This document shows, in pieces, positions 1 through 5,960 of a DNA stretch of 10,480 nt; position 1 is the first letter of the stretch, and the number at the start of each line of letters is the position of its first letter. The translations under genes were made by a program, and so were the position numbers. This stretch comes from an uncultured bacterium (GTDB lineage: Bacteria; Bacillota; Clostridia; Lachnospirales; Lachnospiraceae), in the NCBI GenBank assembly GCA_947086625.1, contig CAMTZV010000011.1, positions 1 to 10,480 of the forward strand, given 5' to 3'. The notes under the pieces were generated by a model that was not told the DNA's origin, did no database searches, and worked only from the letters and a program-made list of their open reading frames with translations.

Positions 1-1487
1 TGGAAGTAATCCACGTTTTTATAGCCGACGCGGGAGGAGATCTCGTATACCTTCAAATCGGTGCTATCGAGCAGCTCCGTGGCATGGCGGATGCGCAGCC
101 GGTCGAGATAGGTGTTGAAGTTCACGCCCATCTTCTGGGAAAAAAGCTTTCCTAAATAGGAGCTGTTGTAGCCGAAGAGCGGCGCGATGGTCTCGAGCCT
201 GAGCGGCTTTTCATAGGTGTGGTCGATGTAGTAGAGAATATCGTCAAACACGCTCTCCCGCGAGGTCGCCCCGATGGCGCGGATGATCATGTCAAACTGC
301 TCCGTAAAGTAGAGCAGGATCTCGTAGAGGTAATACTTTTTTTCGATTTCCTCGAGAATGGCGCTGTTGTGAAGAAACGGTATGTCCGCGCCGGGGTAGC
401 TGTGCGTGATGCCCTGCTTGATCTGCAAAAAGATGTCCGCTAGGAAATATTTGATCGCCGGAATATCGTCGCCGCACGTATAGAGCCGGTTTTTCAGGTC
501 CGTGAGCGTCTCGGAAATGCGCCTTCGGTTGCAGGTCATGATATAGTTTACGAGGTCGCGGCTGTAGGAGAGGCCAAGCTCGCCGCTCAAAACGGATGCG
601 AGTTCGTCTGCCTGCGGAAGCATGTCGCAGGAAAGCACATGCTGGTTTTCGTCACAGAAAAACCGCCGCCGCATGAGCGAGGTGCACACGCGGTACGATT
701 CGTGAATCTGGAAGATGGAGGATACGGTCGGCCCGTAGGTTAAAAAGATCGTGTCCAACGGGGAGCTTTTCTGCGTGCCGAGTTCGTAGTAGTGCAGACA
801 GGAATTGAAGCGTTCGAGCGCAAAGCTGCCCTTTAACAGGATGACCTCCTGTCCGTTGATGCTGATGTGGTCGAAGGAGCGGTTGTCCTGGTTGGTGACG
901 CGCAGCAGATCCGCAAAGCTGTAGGAGGTCGTGTACGGCAGATAGCTCTCGTAGATGACGACCCGGTAGATGGGCGCAAAAAGGCCGAGCTCCCCGTAGT
1001 TTAAGGAGGGGTTGTGCTCCGCGCCGGTTAAAAGGTCGTGCAGGATCGTCACGCGCGCCTTTTTGCGGTACTGGTTTAAGGAGGTCTCCCGGTGCGAGGA
1101 GGCGAGGATTTCGTCCCGCACATGGCAGACGGACTCGGAGAGCTCATCCTCGTCGAGGGGCTTCGTCAGGTAAAAGGAGGCGCCCGAGTGCAGGGCGCTC
1201 TGGGCGTATTTGAAGTCGGAGTAGCCGGAGAGGATGATGAAATGGCCGTTGTAGCCGTCTGCGCGTGCCCTTTCCATCAGCTCTGTCCCATACATGCCCG
1301 GCATGCGGATGTCGAGGAGCACAAGCCCCGGCTCGTAGAGCCGGATTTTCTCGAGCGCCTCCGTTCCGGTGGACGCCTCCGCGCAGATGTAAAAACCAAG
1401 CGCCTGCCAGTCGATCACATGCCGCAGGCCCTCCCGCACGATTTTTTCGTCGTCGACGATAAGCACCGTCATCTGTTCGTTTTCCAT
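1..1487 (-). CDS. AraC-family response regulator (YesN-like), C-terminus cut by window edge
   Basis: Cytoplasmic DNA-binding response regulator, probably phosphorylated by the kinase encoded just upstream. The minus strand reads open from ATG at 1487 to the edge, giving 495 residues. Residues 1-125 form a receiver domain: acidic pair D12-D13, phospho-acceptor D59 in LLDIRMPG, switch serine S87, and conserved K109 in LTKP. Residues about 130-400 are a YesN-type linker in which I recognise no named domain. From about 414 an AraC-type double helix-turn-helix begins, including SSYLGKLF and the second-helix signature VGYKNVDYF at the truncated end. Family members run to roughly 530 residues, so about 35-40 are missing. 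The start has a GGGAG site (1495-1499) seven bases upstream. It lies 65 bases after the kinase stop, so the two are probably co-transcribed. It likely activates the divergent hydrolase operon; that target is inferred from position. Confidence 0.93.
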   Translation of the reverse strand, partial: MENEQMTVLIVDDEKIVREGLRHVIDWQALGFYICAEASTGTEALEKIRLYEPGLVLLDIRMPGMYGTELMERARADGYNGHFIILSGYSDFKYAQSALHSGASFYLTKPLDEDELSESVCHVRDEILASSHRETSLNQYRKKARVTILHDLLTGAEHNPSLNYGELGLFAPIYRVVIYESYLPYTTSYSFADLLRVTNQDNRSFDHISINGQEVILLKGSFALERFNSCLHYYELGTQKSSPLDTIFLTYGPTVSSIFQIHESYRVCTSLMRRRFFCDENQHVLSCDMLPQADELASVLSGELGLSYSRDLVNYIMTCNRRRISETLTDLKNRLYTCGDDIPAIKYFLADIFLQIKQGITHSYPGADIPFLHNSAILEEIEKKYYLYEILLYFTEQFDMIIRAIGATSRESVFDDILYYIDHTYEKPLRLETIAPLFGYNSSYLGKLFSQKMGVNFNTYLDRLRIRHATELLDSTDLKVYEISSRVGYKNVDYF

Positions 1488-1552
1488 AGTTGTTCTCCCG
1501 TTTCTTTGTTTCGGAGCATTTACGAAATAAATCAGCCCGTTGGCTTGTCAGG

Positions 1553-3352
1553 CTAATCTGTTTCCGGACAGCTCCTTATATTTTGCGCCGGAAGGCGCAG
1601 GGTTACGGTCGTTCCTGAACCTTCACTGCTCTCGATGTGCATGCCGCAGGCGTCGCCGTAGCGCAGATGGATCCGCTGGTTGGTATTGTAAAGCCCGATG
1701 CTTCGGGAGTCCTGCGGGTCGTGGTGTTCGATCTCACGGCGGATGCGCGCAAGCGTTTCGGCGTCGATGCCGCAGCCATTGTCGGACACAGTGATTCGTA
1801 AAAGCGTTTCGTCGGCCGAGATATGGAGCCTTGCGCAGCCTTTCTCCTCCACGGAATCTAAGCCGTGTACGATGGCGTTTTCCACAATGGGCTGTAAAAG
1901 GAGCGGCAGAATCCGGTAGTCTTCGGGGTGAATGCCCTCGTCGAGGACGATTTCAAAGGTGAAGCGGTCCGCAAAGCGCAGCTTCTGGATTTCGAGGTAC
2001 GTCTCGATATAGGAGAGCTCGCGCGCGAGCGTGGTGAAGCTGGTTCCCGAGTTTTCCAGTACGTAGCGCATAGCCTTGCCGAGCAGCTTGATGGAGCGCG
2101 CGACGTCGCGGTTTCCCGCCGAGAGCGCCTGCATACGGATTGTCTCGAGCGTGTTGTAGAGAAAATGCGGATTGATCTGGCTGGCAAGCAGCTTGTATTC
2201 CATCTGCTGCTGCCGGTTGGCAAGCATCTGCTCGTTGAGCTGGGCGGTGTAGATTTCCTCGTCCTTTTTGTGGATCAGCTCGACCGTTCGCTTTAAATCG
2301 GTGAACACGTCGCTTAGCTCATCGTCGCCCTTTAAGTGGTCGATGATGTTGTAGTCCCCCTCGCTCGCCTGGTGCATGGCGGTCTTTAAGACTGCGATGC
2401 GCCCGGTAAACACGGACGAGAACAGCAGGACGATAAATGCCGGCACGAGAATGCTGATCGCTATGATCAGGCAGAAGGTGCGGGTCATGCCGCGGATGCT
2501 TCCGTAGGCATCCGGGGCGCTTACACAGATGTAAAACATGTCCCGCGTTCCGTAAGGGCGGAAGGAGACGATGTGCGCAAGCGCTGTGGCATCTGCGAGC
2601 CGCAGGGGGCCGCTGTAGGAGCAGAAATCCTGGTGGTACTCCTCCTGGAACGGAAAGGCTGTTTTTAAATCATCTGCATTGTTCGCGTAGAACACGGGAT
2701 AATTATTTACCGTGCTCAAAATCTTGTAAGAGTTCTGGTTCATGCGGTTTTTGATGTTGTTATTGTCGAGCTGCACGACGAGGTAGGCCGCGTAGCGGTT
2801 TGTTACCGTGCCGATGCGGCGCACGAGCGTCAGCTCGTAGTAATCCTGCTTCTGGCGGCCGGTGGATGTGCAGCCCCAGTGGTTCCAGCCCTTGTCCGAA
2901 AGGATCGGAAACCACGGCTGATCCTCAAAGAAAGGAATGTAACGGATGTAGCTGCCGCTTGGGATGTTCGGGTTGTTTGTGTAAACCGAGATATTCGAGA
3001 TGGCGGCCGTGTTATTTTTCAATATGGAAATATGTGTATTAAAATTAGAATATTCCGTGTCAGCGGCGGCAAGGGGCGTTTTCGCGCCAAAGAGCCGCAT
3101 GCATTCCCGGGTAGTGATCAGTGCCTCTGCCGATGTGTAGATCGTGGTCGTGATGTCGGAGAGGACGGAGTTGGCGCGCAGCCCTTCCGCGGCGAGCTGC
3201 TTTTCGTAATGCTCCTGCATCTGCCGACGGAGCTGTATGATGGAGACGGAGCCGACCAGAAGCGTCGGGACGACCGCGGCAAACAGAAAGATGGCAAGAA
3301 TCTGGTTTTTTACTTTTGAGCCGTGTCCCGCTTTTTTTCGGCGCAAAACCAT
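1553..3352 (-). CDS. Membrane sensor histidine kinase, YesM type
   Basis: Sensor kinase of 599 residues, the usual length for YesM-like proteins. Segment order: short basic N-terminus; membrane helix 1 at about 17-39; an extracellular sensor of about 250 residues (40-289), Asn- and Tyr-rich and probably Cache-like; membrane helix 2 at about 290-315; HAMP linker (about 316-365) with a helical coiled stretch; a His_kinase domain with the phospho-acceptor H396 in QINPHFLYNTLE; and an HATPase domain with N-box around N492 (LLQPIVENAIVHGL), G1 box DNGCG at 524-528, GLYN at 553-556, and a GSGTTVTLRLP end. An in-frame ATG at 3403 would add 17 residues but has no ribosome site. The ATG at 3352 has an excellent one eight bases upstream and is preferred. 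The ligand is not readable from sequence; context suggests a plant-glycan oligosaccharide or its binding protein. Confidence 0.93.
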   Translation of the reverse strand: MVLRRKKAGHGSKVKNQILAIFLFAAVVPTLLVGSVSIIQLRRQMQEHYEKQLAAEGLRANSVLSDITTTIYTSAEALITTRECMRLFGAKTPLAAADTEYSNFNTHISILKNNTAAISNISVYTNNPNIPSGSYIRYIPFFEDQPWFPILSDKGWNHWGCTSTGRQKQDYYELTLVRRIGTVTNRYAAYLVVQLDNNNIKNRMNQNSYKILSTVNNYPVFYANNADDLKTAFPFQEEYHQDFCSYSGPLRLADATALAHIVSFRPYGTRDMFYICVSAPDAYGSIRGMTRTFCLIIAISILVPAFIVLLFSSVFTGRIAVLKTAMHQASEGDYNIIDHLKGDDELSDVFTDLKRTVELIHKKDEEIYTAQLNEQMLANRQQQMEYKLLASQINPHFLYNTLETIRMQALSAGNRDVARSIKLLGKAMRYVLENSGTSFTTLARELSYIETYLEIQKLRFADRFTFEIVLDEGIHPEDYRILPLLLQPIVENAIVHGLDSVEEKGCARLHISADETLLRITVSDNGCGIDAETLARIRREIEHHDPQDSRSIGLYNTNQRIHLRYGDACGMHIESSEGSGTTVTLRLPAQNIRSCPETD

Positions 3353-3360
3353 GTCATGTT

Positions 3361-3369
3361 CCTCCCTCC
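3361..3369 (-). promoter_or_regulatory. Ribosome binding site fixing the kinase start
   Basis: On the minus strand this reads GGAGGGAGG and ends eight bases before the ATG at 3352. It decides between that start and the in-frame upstream ATG at 3403, which has no purine-rich site in front of it. An out-of-frame ATG at 3357 lies only three bases from the site and leads into a different frame, so it is unlikely to be used. Confidence 0.85.
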
Positions 3370-3418
3370 GCTTCAGCAATCGCAACAGTCCGGCCTGCGG
3401 CATCGCTGTTTTTAAAAT

Positions 3419-3433
3419 CTATAATAATTATAG
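3419..3433. repeat. Perfect inverted repeat over the kinase promoter -10 box
   Basis: CTATAAT-A-ATTATAG: two seven-base arms with a single central base, no mismatches. The right arm contains the minus-strand TATAAT; the left arm contains a plus-strand TATAAT. It could be an operator for a dimeric regulator. It could also simply reflect AT-rich promoter composition. Confidence 0.55.
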
Positions 3434-3455
3434 TAAAGATTGTGGAAAAACTCAA
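3427..3455 (-). promoter_or_regulatory. Predicted sigma-A promoter for the kinase/regulator operon
   Basis: On the minus strand, TTGAGT (3455-3450) and a perfect TATAAT (3432-3427) are separated by 17 bases, the optimal spacing. Transcription would start near 3420, giving a leader of about 68 bases before the kinase ATG at 3352. The -35 matches the consensus at four of six positions, so an activator or basal weak activity is plausible. The region is clearly more AT-rich than the flanking genes. This is a pattern match only. Confidence 0.7.
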
Positions 3456-3456
3456 G

Positions 3457-3485
3457 TTGGAACAGAAGGCGGCTGACGTTATAAT
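3457..3485 (+). promoter_or_regulatory. Predicted sigma-A promoter for the glycoside hydrolase operon
   Basis: TTGGAA (3457-3462) and a perfect TATAAT (3480-3485) are separated by 17 bases. Transcription would start near 3492, leaving about 60 bases of leader before the GH31 ATG at 3553. The -35 is four of six to consensus. One base separates this -35 from that of the opposite promoter, so RNA polymerase holoenzymes would probably compete for the two sites, or share one activator complex. Confidence 0.7.
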
Positions 3486-3491
3486 TACAAC
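3478..3491. repeat. Near-perfect inverted repeat over the hydrolase promoter -10 box
   Basis: GTTATAATTACAAC is a 14-base palindrome with one mismatched pair (positions 3481 and 3488). It encloses the plus-strand TATAAT and shares the TATAATTA core with the repeat over the opposite promoter. Candidate operator, by pattern only. Confidence 0.45.
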
Positions 3492-3552
3492 ATATCGGGG
3501 ATAGCGATTTTGATAATGAAGAAAAAAAGACGAACAATGGGAGGATTCACGT

Positions 3553-5892
3553 ATGAAATTCGGAAACGGATGCTGGCTGCAGAAGGAGGGCGTGGGCTGC
3601 CTCTCTCCGGCGGAGGTATATTTTACGACGGTGGAGGAGACGCGGGTGGTCTTGTTTGTGCCGACGAGCCATATCGAAAAGCGGGGGGATACGCTCGGGG
3701 GCGTCTGCCTTACGGTTGAGATCACTTCGCCGATGCCGGAGGTGATCCGCGTAACGGCGACGCATCACAGGGGCGCGGCATTCAACGGCCCGGCGTTTGC
3801 GCTAAACGCGGGGGAATGCGCGCTCGACGTGGAGGATCACGAGGAGCGCATCGTCATCCGCAGCGGGAAAGCGGCGCTTGCCATCGACAAGAAGGACTGG
3901 CGGATGACGTATTACAGCGGGGATGAGAAGCGCTGCGCGAGCGGCGCGCGCGATCTGGCATACATGAAGACGGACTGGAAGGGCGAGGCGTACGCACTGA
4001 CAAACGAGGATGCGTATATGCGCCAGCAGCTCTCGCTCGGCGTGGGCGAGCTGATTTACGGGCTGGGCGAGCGCTTTACGGCTTTTGTCAAAAACGGGCA
4101 GTCCGTGGACATCTGGAACGAGGACGGCGGCATGTCCACCCAGCAGTCCTACAAAAATATCCCGTTTTACCTCTCAAACCGGGGCTACGGCATTTTTGTC
4201 AACCATCCGGAGCGCGTGTCGTTCGAGGTCGCCTCGGAGTCCGTCTCGAAGGTGGGCTTTAGCGTGAAGGGTGAATGCCTGGACTATTTCTTTATCAACG
4301 GGCCGGAATTGAAGGACGTGTTGTGCCGCTACACGGATCTGACCGGAAAGCCGGGGCTTCCCGCGCCGTGGACGTTCGGGCTGTGGCTGTCCACCTCGTT
4401 TACGACAAATTACGACGAAGAGACGGTGATGGGCTTTATCGACGGGATGCGCACGCGCGGCATTCCGTTTAAGGTGTTCCACTTTGACTGCTTCTGGATG
4501 AAGGATTTCCACTGGTCGGATTTCACGTGGGATTCCCGTGTGTTCCCGGATCCGGCGGGAATGCTGAAGCGCATCCATGAGAAGGGCCTGCGGGTCTGCG
4601 TCTGGATTAACCCGTACATTGCGCAGTGCTCGGCGCTCTTTGACGAGGGGATGGAAAACGGCTATTTTCTGAAGCGCAAGGACGGCTCCCTCTGGCAGTG
4701 GGATATGTGGCAGCCGGGCATGGCGGTCGTGGACTTCACGAACCCCGCGGCGTGCCGGTGGTATGCGGACAAATTGCGGGCGCTGCTTGATATGGGCGTG
4801 GACTGCTTCAAGACGGATTTCGGCGAGCGCATTCCGGTGGAGGACTGCGTGTACTACAATGGGATGGCGCCGGAGAAGATGCACAACTACTATACGTACC
4901 TGTACAACCAGCTCGTGTATGAGCTTTTGGAGGAGGTGCGCGGGGCGGGGGATGCCGTGCTCTTTGCGCGTTCCGCGACGGTTGGCGGACAGAAGTTCCC
5001 GGTACACTGGGGCGGCGACTGCTGGTCCGACTATGAGTCGATGGAGGAGAGCCTGCGCGGCGGGCTTTCGCTGCAAATGTCGGGCTTTGGCTTCTGGAGT
5101 CATGATATCGGCGGGTTTGAGAGCACCTCGACGCCGGATGTGTACAAGCGCTGGTGCGCTTTCGGCCTGCTCTCGTCCCACAGCCGCCTGCACGGAAGCA
5201 CGTCCTACCGCGTGCCGTGGGCGTATGACGAGGAGGCCGTGGACGTGGTGCGTTTTTTTACAAAATTAAAGGCAAAGCTGATGCCCTATCTCTGGCGGAC
5301 GGCGCTGACGGCGCACGCGGAGGGCGTCCCGTCCATGCGCGCGCTTGTGCTGGAATTTACCGCGGATAAAAACACGCACCACATCGACCGGGAGTACATG
5401 CTTGGCGAAAGTCTGCTCGTCGCGCCGGTTTTCAATGAGGAAGGGCTTGGGGAATATTATCTTCCCGAGGCAGGCGGTGTCTGGACGGACTTTTTTACGG
5501 GAGAGGAGCAGTGCGGCGGGCGCTGGTACAGCCGCCCGTGCGGCTACTGCGAGATTCCGCTTTACGCGCGGCCAAATTCCATCGTCGCGCTTGGCGCGGT
5601 GGACGACGACCCGGAGTACGATTATGCGGACCGTGTGACGCTTCGCGTGTACGGATTAAATGACCGCGCCGCCGCGGACGTCTATACGATGGATCAGAAA
5701 AAGGCGTGCGGCATCACGGCAGAGCGGGTCGGGGACGAGATACGGATTCGGTTTGAAAATCTAAGTGCGAAGCATCCGGTGATCGAGCTTATGAATGTGA
5801 CGGCGGCATCGGCACAGGGCGCGCAGATGGAGCGAGGGGACGGCTGCACGGTATTAAGGGAGCCGGGCGCGGAGATCCTTGTGCGGGTGTGA
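3553..5892 (+). CDS. yicI: GH31 alpha-xylosidase, YicI/XylS type
   Basis: Retaining exo-alpha-xylosidase of 779 residues (E. coli YicI is about 772), which removes non-reducing-end alpha-1,6-xylose from isoprimeverose-type and xyloglucan oligosaccharides. An N-terminal beta-sandwich (about 1-260) precedes a TIM barrel (about 270-600) and C-terminal beta domains. The nucleophile is D422 in FKTDFGERIP and the acid/base is D489 in HWGGDC, as in YicI. The specificity residues of YicI (its F277 and C307-F308) have counterparts here in F283 (TSFTTNYDE) and C313-F314 (HFDCFWMK), which favours xylosidase over glucosidase. The stretches GFGFWSHDIGGFE and LLSSHSRLHGS are also YicI-like. No signal peptide, so cytoplasmic. 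The start is supported by GGAGG at 3540-3544, eight bases upstream. First gene of the operon, directly behind the predicted promoter. The family and reaction are secure; the natural substrate is inferred. Confidence 0.95.
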   Translation: MKFGNGCWLQKEGVGCLSPAEVYFTTVEETRVVLFVPTSHIEKRGDTLGGVCLTVEITSPMPEVIRVTATHHRGAAFNGPAFALNAGECALDVEDHEERIVIRSGKAALAIDKKDWRMTYYSGDEKRCASGARDLAYMKTDWKGEAYALTNEDAYMRQQLSLGVGELIYGLGERFTAFVKNGQSVDIWNEDGGMSTQQSYKNIPFYLSNRGYGIFVNHPERVSFEVASESVSKVGFSVKGECLDYFFINGPELKDVLCRYTDLTGKPGLPAPWTFGLWLSTSFTTNYDEETVMGFIDGMRTRGIPFKVFHFDCFWMKDFHWSDFTWDSRVFPDPAGMLKRIHEKGLRVCVWINPYIAQCSALFDEGMENGYFLKRKDGSLWQWDMWQPGMAVVDFTNPAACRWYADKLRALLDMGVDCFKTDFGERIPVEDCVYYNGMAPEKMHNYYTYLYNQLVYELLEEVRGAGDAVLFARSATVGGQKFPVHWGGDCWSDYESMEESLRGGLSLQMSGFGFWSHDIGGFESTSTPDVYKRWCAFGLLSSHSRLHGSTSYRVPWAYDEEAVDVVRFFTKLKAKLMPYLWRTALTAHAEGVPSMRALVLEFTADKNTHHIDREYMLGESLLVAPVFNEEGLGEYYLPEAGGVWTDFFTGEEQCGGRWYSRPCGYCEIPLYARPNSIVALGAVDDDPEYDYADRVTLRVYGLNDRAAADVYTMDQKKACGITAERVGDEIRIRFENLSAKHPVIELMNVTAASAQGAQMERGDGCTVLREPGAEILVRV

Positions 5893-5960
5893 GGCGATTC
5901 GTGCCAAATGAAAGGCAGTAGTGGGCCGGCACAACGAGGGAAAGGGGTTGACGTATAAAT
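5893..5960 (+). other. GH31-GH3 spacer with weak ribosome site and possible alternative hairpins
   Basis: This 68-base gap has no terminator with a U-tract and no promoter with acceptable spacing. The only purine-rich sites before the GH3 ATG are AAAGGGG (5941-5947, 13 bases away) and GAGGG (5936-5940, 20 bases away), both further than usual. GTGCC at 5901-5905 can pair with GGCAC at 5928-5932, while its TGCC core can instead pair with GGCA at 5914-5917. The stems are only 4-5 bp. Confidence 0.35.

Larger units (their letters stand above)
3402..3508. repeat. Pair of inverted AGCGAT elements flanking the two promoters
   Basis: ATCGCT at 3402-3407 and AGCGAT at 3503-3508 are inverted copies. 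Their midpoint (3455) coincides within a base with the midpoint between the two -10 boxes (3456). On each transcript AGCGAT therefore starts 23-25 bases after the first base of TATAAT, near +12 to +17. This could be a shared downstream regulatory element; a six-base match can also arise by chance. Confidence 0.3.

Noticed and set aside
1534..1545. Small hairpin (AGCC-AACG-GGCT) between kinase and regulator genes
   Set aside because: Only four base pairs and no U-tract directly after it, so it is not a credible terminator or attenuator.
1092..1556. Plus-strand open frame (154 codons) over the response regulator N-terminus
   Set aside because: The minus-strand frame encodes a textbook receiver domain; the plus-strand product has no recognisable features.
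3386..3397. Imperfect 12-base palindrome CAGTCCGGCCTG in the kinase leader
   Set aside because: One mismatch and no second copy in the control region; short GC-rich palindromes like this are expected by chance.
3353..3552. Searched for a catabolite-repression (cre) site in the control region
   Set aside because: No sequence close to TGWAANCGNTNWCA was found by eye on either strand.
4174..5193. Long minus-strand open frame (339 codons) opposite the GH31 gene
   Set aside because: It lies entirely inside a well-conserved gene and shows no recognisable domain. GC-rich codon use commonly leaves an antisense frame open.
5948..5959. TTGACG next to TATAAA just before the GH3 start, resembling promoter boxes
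   Set aside because: The two hexamers are adjacent with no spacer, so they cannot act together as a sigma-A promoter, and neither has a suitably spaced partner.
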